The translations under genes and the position numbers were made by a program. 47,249 nucleotides of DNA, from assembly GCA_903837785.1 (NCBI GenBank), contig CAILVY010000385.1, positions 1 to 47,249 of the forward strand. The letters are read 5' to 3'. Origin of the DNA: Candidatus Hydrogenedentota bacterium. Its GTDB lineage: Bacteria > Hydrogenedentota > Hydrogenedentia > Hydrogenedentales > CAILVY01. The notes under the pieces were generated by a model. That model ran no database searches. It was not told the origin of the DNA and saw only the letters and a program-made list of their open reading frames with translations. This document shows, in pieces, positions 42,101-47,249 of this stretch (positions within the stretch are counted from its first letter, which is position 1; every line of letters starts with the position of its first letter).

Positions 42101-43205
42101 CCCCGATACGTTCGGAGATCGCACGCCCAACGAGTTCTCGGGGGCGGATTTCCTCGTCGTGGTGCGCGCCTCGGACAGGATGGAAGTGAACACGAACTTC
42201 CGGCTGGGCATCGTGTCCTGGGGTCCGAACACCCCGACCGAACCCGACCCGGACACGTGGGCGATCCTCTCGGGCGAGGAGCGCAACGGCTACTCCAAGT
42301 TCGAGGAGTTCTCGTGGGGTTCCCGCGGCCTTGGGTTCATCACCTTCCTCAAGAATCCGAGGATCGAATACACCCTCGAAGGCACCACTGCGAAGCAGCG
42401 TCCGGACGGCAGCGGCTTCAACTGGGTCCGCACGCACACCTCGAAGAAGCGGCGCTCGGGCGTCATCACCGCGCAGGCGAAACCGATTTCCCCGTTCTCC
42501 GTGGTGCTTGAATCCGCGAGTGTCTCGCAATTGCCGTCCCAGACCCTTCCGGGCGAGCCGTTCACGCTCGTCCTGCGGGGCACGGGCTTCGGCACACGGC
42601 CCACAGTGGTGATTGGCGGCTATGACGTCACGGTCGCCAGCGCCACGAATACGGACATCAGCCTCAGCATCGGCACCCAAGCGGGCGTCGTGCCGCAGGA
42701 GCCGATCATCGTCATCGTGCGGAATCCCGATACCAGCCAGGAAGCAAGCCGCGCCGACCTCTTCACTTTGAAGCCCGGCGGGGAGAATGCCCCTGAAATC
42801 AACTCGGTGAGTCCGCCGAAGGGCGATAAGAATGTCTTCCCGGTGGTTGTCAACGGGAAAAACTTCGCCGGGCGCGGCAGTGTTGAGGTACTCTTCGGCC
42901 GGACGCTTATGCCGGTGGTTGACGTTTCGGCCGATGGCACGAAGATCACGGTGGGCTTCCCCGCGGGCGGTCTGCCCGGCACCGGGGCGATGGACGTGAA
43001 GGTCAGCAACGTGAACAAGGGCACCGAAGCCACCCTCGTGGACGGCTTCGAGTATGTGAACAAGGCACAGAGCAGGACGGGTTGCGCGGCGGGCGGTGCG
43101 GATTCCGGCGGCGGCAGTCCGGCGGGCGATGTGTTGTTGATGATTCTGGTTGCCGCCGGACTGGGATGGACTGTGTTCCCCAGGCGGCGCGGCATGGTTG
43201 AGTAA
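30171..43205 (+). CDS. Giant (4344 aa) secreted multidomain protein with duplicated halves, PKD and IPT/TIG domains, C-terminal anchor
   Basis: The GTG start has AAGGAG nine nt upstream. Signal peptide: MSIKYGATVCLAMAALAWLG, cleavage near AWA-AEAP. Residues ~54-207 look like a carbohydrate-binding jelly roll (LLLDPSFEAGSTDNPNWEAS). Two FnIII domains (~216-304, ~390-490) alternate with two InlB-type B-repeat-like domains (~306-386, ~491-595; FDHWTG and VRWEG). Then come two homologous halves: A ~743-2517 and B ~2738-4104, each of four modules. They are separated by two PKD domains (~2520-2704; WDFGDGTT, FWNFGDGTT) and a Gly-Glu linker (~2713-2725). Two IPT/TIG domains (~4110-4202, ~4209-4296) precede the tail: G4304-C4305, a Gly/Ser-rich stretch, a helix (LLMILVAAGLGWTVF) and RRR. 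This Cys-TM-Arg tail resembles MYXO/JDVT-CTERM sorting signals. Likely surface-displayed; no catalytic motif was seen. Confidence 0.88.
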   Translation: MSIKYGATVCLAMAALAWLGMVGAAPQAWAAEAPDGAASEAQPAAAKASFACEGNLLLDPSFEAGSTDNPNWEASAAGAASPLCNIDCGGTLHARTGDWWLGFGGNADADTDAAVWQAVTLPKSEAATLTFYLAMPAVTAGSYVRVSVDNALVFQATDAEAASYAAYKRASVDVKAFADGAAHTLRFEGHTTAGGPADIFVDDVCLNTLPDETKAAPPVPLLGVVDAYSSSAIHIAWEDVAGETAYELERSMVETGGFVRIATLPVDTISYEDTGLSSAQQYCYRLRALNGAEASAYSVVRCTHTYCILTVQISPGSGTSSVAGTNINCPLENCVAEYPYNTTISLNAIPDAVHTFDHWTGITGDTSNPSTSLIMNQNRTVMATFAPIAPNRPSALRVRPVPSASPGITPPSSVLEISWSDNSTNEARFELQVAPASGGPWEDVPISLPADTTSTEHNELSSATEYFYRVRACNDTGCSDWSTVASAFTFGILTVTKTYIGGAGDGTVTGTGGPGTPGGSGINCGTDCVEEYSINDLYNYSSDVLLEAVPDSQSVFVRWEGLTNPKDEFDPENRTNCTVYMSGNRFITAIFTNNLCSAATLTFTVSGDFVIPPLIDLCPYVSPPPDFDPTQIQWFITAPDPEATDGIYTFPTQFSVPWVANPLIPTAGECTTVGCSEYPYMQQPGKYIIGMRVTFTSRLDGSSFVCPPEDRPPYIPPDPANTAQPLSPEIKQNAANFDAEGLICDTDSQGLVPMNDWVPLFWFDMSYGDDRAPRVLTYLEYSIHSDFAPSRPYVRSGDSPVEDDIYEFGLFVDSGPKSEPDKTLIADDDGRLVYSSSVGGFFLDNGSFFNTHDYKPLLTWDNHGFPYEMPDAGGHYSINDGHYRLSFTFDPRPLPIGTDPNSIGPENFYPYQINGFHCQDPFSLDNPKFPFLKTTTNYPGAPLLFAYPGIDPQSVMLNWVTAAHEPHRGFIVAMRLSSLWRSGKTFGVDVTDARMQPWNGPSPTSTLIGMDSLYPHELYCVTNFPVNDSGEPVDSYSPNFYGSPREIVTDECGYSAAFDVFDITGDTIYDYEPGRYHNLWDWQVRMYTPVSEHVRPRWDVSDTFLQGVTGEWVDLRRLFSVDAWVPLIGIDIHGSCVGDQISEVNLVLTDVGADPYGPQGNGGFNPNDALEVMTTSSTGTIDTTVQSDYAFNGAWLWYDTAGGNACGFPNANCGANGVFDPPTPLDPSGASFGIKFNDYPMYPDFFDNQGGFVNPGLNQWEYIPFPPGGGDPWWRIKMRFSGGRRRPPDATCTGYFEGTPEAIPDPPFWWSVADYFVVVHTDSGFQDVSGMAGDGTGMRLGADFRAFIEPRRWSPRGTDARLCGHWEGGILTTNMFVETKRQPDGHFSPYTQDSPGLDTAGVGSVIPAQPWWTERVNSRDNSKIMRSGMDVHDLVLTYSTGNAYGKETYILPSQYPIPNMERSLAGWRGMLVEKYGLIIDNAYWQSGGLTLLSLWMDPPRMVFEESFDIFGIMGYRFRNLFAPGIMPDASEGIFTTQNNQDQFTSIQYSFETVPFDLRSEDTTVGWPEGPALNDPRSTFYPRPEPQPTLPKYETWPPADITPAGFPFITTPLLDYSIAHGLYSIAYLDQGSVSNNEPFFSPTSPSTEATYADDIVYFDASDCAICDVDLLADGPLWLLDSNGGKFRVLAQNGTVFTLENGRAAYMGKYYDSPVALLDRDCNPVLHLITGLPVITSEVTFSDYPYDPCQRAGIQYAIQRGAWLLARDVLKPGRYPSQGDWPAGLSEREFPAVSPHGERAARLLKQHVEYNSMPTAMLGINVAGSDDPVVNRFAPTTLNRISLAFWGPEFVNTDLAKLDSKTGNLFSSGVMLYEDSNGTGAFDGPVMADFSPLPAFFDQIVPLEPSSLKWPTAPEPIDLDGDNVPDDLSGDGIIVLSQSEAASQSGNPQYDGFLDLAWVLQIEPQQPWVLPDADTRAGTPHPADVPWDKSLAPVVPGAVEDAVTAGWPAYWRKKPQTFDVSKIGASGDAKALARGGHLGDDLFVAVRTSEEIHQFEQFRCFVPARLPSRTPLSATYAGIDITRGLTSIGSTNSGPFEKKSPEEGAVQDFYAHDMLEVNVPARVIDLSDTLKPTGVVNPRPVVLPGGPPVALLGIDCSANRADNLIASGTQSETSGLDFTPANVDVPDDSIYFGASGWTNETVGLWIIGMSAEEGENSRLSAYQITAVSGETLTLRGGAPRNGGEWFLVKDPTFLEQVIVEFYDQSAHGQGRHFNPYNDLRALDIEDPVNGRTSGVSLYRDNDLDPRNRNGVFDPPILNASNQLEYIDLPVRLDDPPVYIGLQGEPEFQVKMVFSSPGTDNSTGRAAMPYATQPNLRQWIPQTFGATMDDENYGSDFFVVIRPSPDMVVGDAFRAAIVSWGPNTPSEPDPDNFSEILGTSQHEDEFDKFSEFAHGARGLGFITFFKDPPPVYYWTYDRARDRVVPTQEVDHSQDDKEIKYWIRTNPNQAARTQVIYSLPQSKVDFTADRHRQVPGGDVNFTLIATGSVSSVKWDFGDGTTSTERNPKHQYSQTGKYTVTVTVTDQYGIEVSETKVDFIEILEPPFVDFIASPTEGAITPDLIGGRVPGLDVTFTDLSVGTDTMLPKAWFWNFGDGTTPAEQTQQNPVHRYTREGFFTVTLEVTFIDSTTSETQVENYRIPDYITVRPCVAGCGSTGEGEGEGEAESPADFKVDGTIRDKESLVPLTDWVPLFHFTMGYPADTPAPRVLSRLIYNLRPDKRKPEDLNYANLGGPMTSDILEFGLFQETDGGDKGDLVLDEDYDYLLYVWDSLGQTSNGVIATVEEVPGVQLLYTMDFIGTGTPQEPQFPVFAEANADNGLNGASFHIAVRTSATYRSQTTMGCDVLAAQMVKFDTGAFPVDNDAKPVDTYEPNFYDAGKLEPEASYSASFTCWDVTGSPTGVQAPGFMDAWNYPGYLYTPADEFTRPRWNKFNQFIDIMSGEFVEMKNLLPVDTWVSAIGINAQSTKALHFDANESNGMFRDISSKDAAQLREVNVALTDIGADPYGSPGNGGFNPNDGLARNTTGLWGAPIREDEAFADDITYNGIWVWHDTNNNGVFDAPTPQPGGGIVFNGDYPLLPEYTVSTSGSLDIFTGPANTWEYVAFPPGGGDPWWVTTLRFYGGRRRSSDKLIDKANVEGYLEKTPDNLIGAFSGGEYTNDYFVVVRTSSGFQDVSLGPATNVGLTLGADFRAFIEPRRVDSNGHARGGIYLDSMIPTQFMSATNSSQIVTWQHDPRWGIEEPWWPERTVSAASTKPLRYSVEVHDLVLTYSSDSTFAHQTDLFFGDGTASSGECFGYALQGTDPTDFGLWTDPFGVAQGKFLNSHSPGVTRWRLFGHTEFPFGGGATGEDPLSLSYDDTTSRGQFAYETVPFYHFEDPGTDVPPGGPRAAAFSAPPFQPTLPEYANWTATVKPGGYPHASDWAPENAQARLLTQKTDIDSTQVAMLGFNLIGSADPFVNQRNETSVASITVAFWGPDFTPSDLASLDPLGQDLDSGVMLFEDTDGTGMFLISKPFESYMHFPLPIPGLDEPVPLRDLSWPSKPEFVDLNGDGAPDDMDGNGLVDDTDKAWVLTIVPQNLWNVPHQDGITIQFNGAILECGSIDFSGLKSGRSAGPNHALETGTGAKALDPTQNQPGDDLFITVKPSASLRRFEQFRAVVPATLPERPEGQRKGGIQLYPQVNTSVTAAVKNNPDEDPVQDFYCHDMLEVNVPVRLLDMANQSQLITIGGAAVPTLGLDISTNREDAGTLASGTAGVGADGTFAVSGANWAPGAFAGDWLLDSGYETFEIVGNTANQLTLLSGQPKNGRWRIVTEPTFLEQVVVEFYNEGLDEDFNPVNDLLPLNIDQRLSGLALYRDNDADPGNRNGLFDAGIDIPLLLDAAPVYSGLTGENIQVKFVFSTPGTDNVPAAKAEQSRHRQWVPDTFGDRTPNEFSGADFLVVVRASDRMEVNTNFRLGIVSWGPNTPTEPDPDTWAILSGEERNGYSKFEEFSWGSRGLGFITFLKNPRIEYTLEGTTAKQRPDGSGFNWVRTHTSKKRRSGVITAQAKPISPFSVVLESASVSQLPSQTLPGEPFTLVLRGTGFGTRPTVVIGGYDVTVASATNTDISLSIGTQAGVVPQEPIIVIVRNPDTSQEASRADLFTLKPGGENAPEINSVSPPKGDKNVFPVVVNGKNFAGRGSVEVLFGRTLMPVVDVSADGTKITVGFPAGGLPGTGAMDVKVSNVNKGTEATLVDGFEYVNKAQSRTGCAAGGADSGGGSPAGDVLLMILVAAGLGWTVFPRRRGMVE
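32397..37722 (+). repeat. Internal repeat half A of the giant protein (four modules)
   Basis: Modules begin near 32397, 33531, 35601 and 36596 and open with related motifs: NDWVPLFWFDMSYG, DAWVPLIGIDIHG, TAMLGINVAGSDDPVVN and PVALLGIDCSANRADN. Half A holds an extra ~160-200 residue insertion (about 34980-35500) not present in half B. Confidence 0.85.
38383..42480 (+). repeat. Internal repeat half B of the giant protein (four modules)
   Basis: Modules begin near 38383, 39191, 40656 and 41521 (TDWVPLFHFTMG, DTWVSAIGINAQ, VAMLGFNLIGSADPFVN, VPTLGLDISTNREDAG) in the same order as half A. Close matches include FPPGGGDPWW, GADFRAFIEPRR, VQDFYCHDMLEVNVP and RNGLFD. Divergence of the halves indicates an old duplication. 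Confidence 0.85.
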
Positions 43206-43340
43206 GTCCAAGGGGCGCCCGTTCCGGGGATGCGGCCAGCCGTATTCCCGGAGCGGGACGCCGTGGAACGAGGCCGGACGAGTAACGGATGGCGTGCATT
43301 TGACAAGAATGCGGCTGAAGCCATGAAAGGAACGCAATAC

Positions 43341-45734
43341 GTGAGTGCGAGCGTGCGACGGATGATTCTGGCCGGTTGCTGCGCCATCCTGGCGCTCAGC
43401 CTGGCGCCGGCGGCCCAAGCCTTCTTTCCGCTCGGCGGATTCAATCTCCAAGGGCAGTTGCGTCTGATCCAGTGGCCCTTCTTCGAGTTCGACACGAACA
43501 ACGACGGGCAGATTGTCAACGGCGAAGGGCTGGAGATCCTGATCGAGGGCGGAAAGAGCGGCTACTCCGCGGAGGAGATCGTCGATGTCAAGGAGGCCTT
43601 TCAGGTCTGGCAGGACGTGCCCACCACCTACGCCTCCTTTCGCTTTGGCGGAATCGTCGAAGACCCCATCTTTGTAGCCACGACAACCACTCCGGACTTT
43701 ATGACAGTGATGGCCCTCCAGGTCACCACGTCCACGAGTGAGAATGTGGTGCCGGATCCCGCGGATATTCTGGTCCCCGAGCTGGTTTACCCCGTGCTTG
43801 GCCTTACCCTGCCCCTGTTCATTATTGAAGATGAGATTCTCACGGTGGGCGGCCAGAGCTACGTGATTGGCGCGGGAACCATGGTTGATTGTGATATTGT
43901 CCTTGATGCCACGTCGAGTCGTTCCGGCGTCGTGGGCGTCGAGCCAGAGGTCGATCTCAAGTCCGTCATGGTGCACGAGATCGGGCATCTGCTCGGCCTG
44001 GGGCATACCCCCGTCAATAATCTGCGCGTCGTCGAGACCGAGCCCGGCTCCGGATCGGTGGGCGACCTGATCGAGAATGAGGTGTTCTGGCTGACCGGCG
44101 TCGACGGCATCGGCCGCTATATCGGCGCGACGCCCACGATGTTCCCCTTCTACTTCGACACGATAAACGGGTCCGGGTCGCGGCACGGCGGCACGCTGGA
44201 CCTGGCGCCGGATGATATCTCCGGCATCTCGTACCTCTATCCCCGCGGCAGTCAATCCAACTTCTTCACCGTGAAGCAGGAAGTGCGCACGCACACGCGC
44301 CCGGGAACGGGGCTGCCCTCCCTGCCGCTGCCGGGCGCTCATGTCGTGGCCTGGGCGGACGTGGACAATGATCCCAACACGCCCCGGATTGCGCTCTTCA
44401 GCACGATGGCGGGACTCTATGAGAAGGTCGTCAATGAAGAACTGGCGGGCCGTTTCGAACTCCAGGGGCTCTGGAAGCAGGCCGAAGTGCCCGGCGCGAA
44501 CGGGGCCATGTTCAACCCCTCCTATGCCATTACGGCGAATCCGCTGAATCAATTGAGCTTTGAGCGCCAGGCCCCGCCGGGCTACGACGTGTCGGAATAT
44601 GACTCCATTCAGGGGAAGGGAAGCCTCAGCACGGCACAACGCAGTTTGTACGTGACCGCCTTTGCCTCGGAAGTCTTCCATGAAGCCGAGAACATTACGG
44701 ACATCGGCAAGAAGGATGCGGGCACCCCGCTCGTGTGGAGCTTTGACCGCAACACGCTCATCAGCAGTGACACGCAGCGCACGCTGCCGGAAATCCTTCC
44801 CAACAACAAGCCCATGTTCGGCGACCCGAACGACGTCTGCCCCCTGAACGTGATCAGTGAAGGCACCGGCACGACCACGACCACGGCCACCGCCGGCATG
44901 CTCCGCAAGTTCCGCGACCGCATGCTGAATTCGAGCGCGGGCGCGGCGATAGTTGGCGCCTATTATCAAGTTTCTCCCCATGTGGCGCGCTTTCTTCTTG
45001 CGCACCACACCGCGTTCCGGCTCTTCAGAAATGGAGTCCATGGCATGTACTGGCTAATCGAGCATTCCGCCTCGGCTGTGGGCCTACTCGCCGCAGGCGC
45101 GGCGCTCCTCTGGTTTGGCGTGCGGCGCCGGAAACGGGCCATGGCGGCCATGCTTCTCGTCCTCGGCATGACGTTGTGGGCGGCGTCCGCCCATGGATTC
45201 ATCGCCCAGGTGACCACGGCGGAAATGGCTGCGAGTGCCGATGAGATTGTCACGGGCACAATCACGTCCGCGGAAAGCCGCTGGGCGCGTGGCGGCCGCA
45301 TTTACACGGATGTTGTTCTCGAGATTAAGGACACGGCCAAAGGCAACCTGAACAAATCATCGAGCGTCTCCTTCAGCGTGATCGGCGGGCAGATCGGCGG
45401 CTTCGTTTACCGGCCGAGTGAAATACCCCTGTTCGTGCAGGGTGAAAACGTGCTTCTGTACCTCCGGCACGGCGCCAATGATCACCTCGTGCTGCATGGC
45501 GGGCTCCGGGGCCGTTTCGCGGTCTTCATCGACGAAACCACCGGGAAGTCCTATGTCACCGGCGGGTCGGAAATCGGCGATGCGGCGCTGGCCGAAGATG
45601 CCAAAGCCATGGCCAAAGATCAGGGTGTGTCGGCTGCGAAAAACGAAGATAAGAATAAAATCTCGCTGGATCAGTACCTTGAGTATCTGCGGGACATCGT
45701 CCGCGCCGAAGAGAAGGCCAAGAACAAGCCTTGA
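43341..45734 (+). CDS. Matrixin-type zinc metalloprotease fused to a second exported domain
   Basis: A 797-residue protein. GTG 43341 has AAAGGA nine nt upstream, the same layout as the giant gene; ATG 43323 is an alternative. Signal peptide: VRRMILAGCCAILALSLAPA, cleavage near AQA-FFPL. An EF-hand/dockerin-like loop DTNNDGQIVNGE is near residue 50. The metzincin motif is HEIGHLLGLGH (H212, H216, H222), followed by a Met-turn-like TPTMFPF and DLAPDDISGISYLYPRG, typical of matrixins. After ~340 residues of beta-rich sequence come a hydrophobic helix with RRRKR (~570-599) and a second hydrophobic stretch ending AASAHG (~600-620). Then follows a C-terminal domain (VTTAEMAASADEIVTGTITS; GRIYTDVVLEIKDTAKG) that usually exists as a separate exported protein. 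Probably cell-surface proteolysis; it may process neighbouring surface proteins. Confidence 0.85.
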   Translation: MSASVRRMILAGCCAILALSLAPAAQAFFPLGGFNLQGQLRLIQWPFFEFDTNNDGQIVNGEGLEILIEGGKSGYSAEEIVDVKEAFQVWQDVPTTYASFRFGGIVEDPIFVATTTTPDFMTVMALQVTTSTSENVVPDPADILVPELVYPVLGLTLPLFIIEDEILTVGGQSYVIGAGTMVDCDIVLDATSSRSGVVGVEPEVDLKSVMVHEIGHLLGLGHTPVNNLRVVETEPGSGSVGDLIENEVFWLTGVDGIGRYIGATPTMFPFYFDTINGSGSRHGGTLDLAPDDISGISYLYPRGSQSNFFTVKQEVRTHTRPGTGLPSLPLPGAHVVAWADVDNDPNTPRIALFSTMAGLYEKVVNEELAGRFELQGLWKQAEVPGANGAMFNPSYAITANPLNQLSFERQAPPGYDVSEYDSIQGKGSLSTAQRSLYVTAFASEVFHEAENITDIGKKDAGTPLVWSFDRNTLISSDTQRTLPEILPNNKPMFGDPNDVCPLNVISEGTGTTTTTATAGMLRKFRDRMLNSSAGAAIVGAYYQVSPHVARFLLAHHTAFRLFRNGVHGMYWLIEHSASAVGLLAAGAALLWFGVRRRKRAMAAMLLVLGMTLWAASAHGFIAQVTTAEMAASADEIVTGTITSAESRWARGGRIYTDVVLEIKDTAKGNLNKSSSVSFSVIGGQIGGFVYRPSEIPLFVQGENVLLYLRHGANDHLVLHGGLRGRFAVFIDETTGKSYVTGGSEIGDAALAEDAKAMAKDQGVSAAKNEDKNKISLDQYLEYLRDIVRAEEKAKNKP

Positions 45735-45757
45735 TCATGCAGTGTCGATTCTTGAGA

Positions 45758-45795
45758 AGAATCCGGGGATTAAGCACCCCGGATTCTCGCTTTTT
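45758..45795 (+). terminator. Strong intrinsic terminator after the protease gene
   Basis: AGAATCCGGGG, loop ATTAAGCA, CCCCGGATTCT form a perfect 11-bp stem, followed by CGCTTTTTC. It lies 24 nt after the stop codon and separates the protease from the secretion operon. Confidence 0.92.
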
Positions 45796-46094
45796 CGGGG
45801 ATCAAGGCGCCGATTTGCCTGGCCCGGCCGCGAAGAGCGCCCGCCCTAAGGCGTTTGATGGCCTTTGCGTTTTCTTCGACGGATGGGCTACACTACATCT
45901 CAGGTCGAAAAATGGCAATACGCCTCCCGTGGCGCAGCCAAGGAGTCATGTCAACCGTGCCCCGCGATCGTGCGTTTTCTCAAAGGCTCCAAACTCCTTG
46001 AGATTGCAGGAGTTGCCGTAGATGGAGAAGGTTTTGTCCGCGGCAGGGAGAAACGGGAGAGGGCGCGCGAGCGCACGCTAATACAGAGGTGTAG
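45796..46094. other. Intergenic leader of the type II secretion operon
   Basis: About 300 nt without a credible gene. A weak promoter candidate lies at 45865-45894. Frames crossing this stretch have no family-like content. Confidence 0.5.
45865..45894 (+). promoter_or_regulatory. Weak promoter candidate for gspC
   Basis: TTGCGT (45865-45870), 18 nt, TACACT (45889-45894). Each hexamer matches consensus at only three or four positions. It is the best pair seen between the terminator and gspC. Confidence 0.3.
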
Positions 46095-47009
46095 ATGGTC
46101 CGAGCGTTGGTCATACGGCAAGTCTTTGTCCTCTTGGATTTGGCGCTGGCACTCGGGGTCATGGCGATGGGCGGGATGGTGGCCTATCGCGTGCTGGTTC
46201 CCGCGCCCGATCTGAGCAGCGACCTGTCCAAGCTGGCGGCGGTCTCCGAGGACGGCGCACGCACGCTGGCCACGCTGGCGGAACGGCCCGCGTATCAGGA
46301 CCTTATTTCCAAGAAGCTCTTCGGCCCGGCGGGCGATTTCGAAACGCCGAAACCGGGAGACGCCCCACCGACGCCCCCGGCTGGTGAGATTACCGAGACG
46401 GAGTTGAACCTGCGCTTGCTGGGTACTGTGGCGCTTCGGCCCGACGATCCGTTCGCCTCGGCGATCATCGAGGATCAGGATCAACGAATCACGAAGGGCT
46501 ACACGGTCGGCCAGGATGTCACTGACAAGGTCAAGCTAGTGAAAGTCTTTCCGCGAGAGGTACTGATACTGAACGCGCGGAAGAATCCGGCAAAGGAAGA
46601 ACGCCTCAGCATGGATGAGAAGGAAGAGGGCGAAGCCGCGCCAAGCCCGGCGGGGCCCGCCATGCCGGTTCGTGCCGAGCCGACGGAAAAGGTGAACCTG
46701 AGCCGCGAAGAGTTTGTCAACGATCTCTACACGAACTACTCGGACCTGGTGACCAAGGTCAAGCCCGAGATGTACCGGGATCCCAGCGGCAAAATTGCCG
46801 GGGTAACCGCGGCAAATATCAGCCAGGTCCCCCTGGCGGGCAAACTGGGGCTGCAAGATGGCGATGTGCTCCAGACGGTCAACAACGAGCAGATCGACAG
46901 CGAGCAGAAGATCATGGAGATGGTGCAGAAGTACCGGAACGCGAATTCGTTTCGCATCGGCATTCTGCGGGGTGGTCAAACCAAGGTGATAACGTACAGT
47001 CTGCAATAG
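46095..47009 (+). CDS. gspC: Type II secretion system protein GspC
   Basis: A 304-residue inner-membrane protein. One N-terminal helix (VFVLLDLALALGVMAMGGMV) is followed by a linker and the homology region TELNLRLLGTVALRPDDPFA then SAIIEDQDQRITKGYTVGQD, in which LRLLGTVA is the GspC signature that contacts the secretin. The C-terminal PDZ domain spans ~235-304: AANISQVPLAGKLGLQDGDV and LQTVNNEQIDSEQKIMEMVQ. It links the inner-membrane platform to the outer-membrane secretin. Its position ahead of a second exported gene fits the usual gspC-gspD order. GAGGT lies 5-9 nt upstream of the ATG. Confidence 0.88.
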   Translation: MVRALVIRQVFVLLDLALALGVMAMGGMVAYRVLVPAPDLSSDLSKLAAVSEDGARTLATLAERPAYQDLISKKLFGPAGDFETPKPGDAPPTPPAGEITETELNLRLLGTVALRPDDPFASAIIEDQDQRITKGYTVGQDVTDKVKLVKVFPREVLILNARKNPAKEERLSMDEKEEGEAAPSPAGPAMPVRAEPTEKVNLSREEFVNDLYTNYSDLVTKVKPEMYRDPSGKIAGVTAANISQVPLAGKLGLQDGDVLQTVNNEQIDSEQKIMEMVQKYRNANSFRIGILRGGQTKVITYSLQ

Positions 47010-47057
47010 TGGCGGACGCGTGCGCGAACGGATGAATCAAGTCTGGAAGTGAGCAAG

Positions 47058-47249
47058 ATGGACAACTCACGCGTGGAGACTTCGGCCGTGCGGAACTTAC
47101 TGATTGTCGGGGCGCTGTTCCTGGGCGGGGCGCTGCTTGTCGCAGCGCCGGCAGTGTGGGCTCAGGAAGAGGACATGCCGCCGCCCGAGGTGGTGATGCC
47201 GCCGCCCGAGGGCAATGAAGCGCCCGCGCCGCCCCCTGCGGTGGCCCCC
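47058..47249 (+). CDS. gspD: Probable secretin GspD, 5' part cut by window edge
   Basis: The first 64 residues only. The signal peptide has a hydrophobic core, LLIVGALFLGGALLVAAPAV, with cleavage near WA-QEED. Next is a Pro-rich stretch with the repeat MPPPE-VV-MPPPEG and APAPPPAVAP. Secretins of distant phyla often have such low-complexity leaders before the N0 domain. The assignment rests mainly on its place directly after gspC. GGAAGTGAG precedes the ATG. The secretin core is outside the window, so another exported component is possible. Confidence 0.55.
   Translation, partial: MDNSRVETSAVRNLLIVGALFLGGALLVAAPAVWAQEEDMPPPEVVMPPPEGNEAPAPPPAVAP

Noticed and set aside
29976-45041. Several minus-strand frames of 720-1161 codons opposite the giant protein and protease genes
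   Set aside because: All are antisense to well-supported genes, are Arg/His/Val-rich with no recognisable domain, and lack start signals.
45865-46215. 116-codon plus-strand frame before and into gspC
   Set aside because: Low-complexity Arg/Trp content, no homology by eye, and it overlaps gspC in another frame.

Overview
The window is a GC-rich bacterial chromosome segment with long intergenic leaders. The gene mix is a sulfate-assimilation block, corrinoid-type URO-D methyltransferases, a neutral-ceramidase-like protein, a DUF5703 protein, a giant secreted protein with PKD and IPT/TIG domains and a Gly-Glu repeat linker, C-terminal anchor/sorting tails, and type II secretion genes. Together these suggest a Gram-negative environmental bacterium of the Candidatus Hydrogenedentota / PVC-Planctomycetes-like type. 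That placement is an inference from gene content and the GEGEGEGE-style linker; there is no rRNA or marker gene to confirm it. No tRNA, rRNA, CRISPR array, insertion sequence or phage gene was seen.

Region 1 (1-5.2 kb), sulfur assimilation. A sulfate permease gene (cysT, cut by the window edge) diverges from cysH, an iron-sulfur APS-reductase-type enzyme. Converging on cysH is a 1113-residue fusion of a siroheme sulfite reductase, a GltD-like NAD(P)H/FAD oxidoreductase and a double-cluster ferredoxin. Read together they give sulfate uptake, APS to sulfite, and sulfite to sulfide in one self-contained polypeptide. A 32-residue membrane microprotein lies just upstream of the fusion on the same strand.

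Region 2 (5.3-14.7 kb), catabolic/transport genes, mostly minus strand. A tight run reads DUF5703 protein, ceramidase-like protein, URO-D methyltransferase and YddG-type exporter, followed by an MFS transporter. A secreted protein with eight EF-hand loops is transcribed divergently, and a second URO-D paralogue faces it across a perfect 12-bp hairpin.

Region 3 (14.8-24.2 kb), glycan synthesis and export. A GT2 glycosyltransferase, an operon of ABC-2 permease, ABC ATPase and radical SAM enzyme, a second divergent radical SAM/SPASM enzyme, and a GT39-like membrane glycosyltransferase with seven C-terminal TPRs. The ATPase carries an unrecognised C-terminal extension of about 450 residues. This is the best candidate in the window for an undescribed system: radical-SAM modification coupled to Wzm/Wzt-like export. 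A small zinc-ribbon protein gene with its own terminator closes the block.

Region 4 (24.5-29.6 kb), a four-gene plus-strand operon: GldA-like ATPase, GldF-like permease, GldG-like auxiliary protein and a DUF4340 protein, with short gaps or overlaps.

Region 5 (29.6-47.2 kb), cell-surface and secretion genes. A near-consensus promoter drives a ~250-nt leader containing an intrinsic-terminator-like hairpin. The leader precedes a 4344-residue secreted protein built from two homologous halves of four modules each. Next comes a matrixin-type metalloprotease fused through an internal membrane anchor/signal segment to a second exported domain. After a strong terminator, gspC and the start of a probable gspD begin a type II secretion operon, a plausible export route for the surface proteins upstream.
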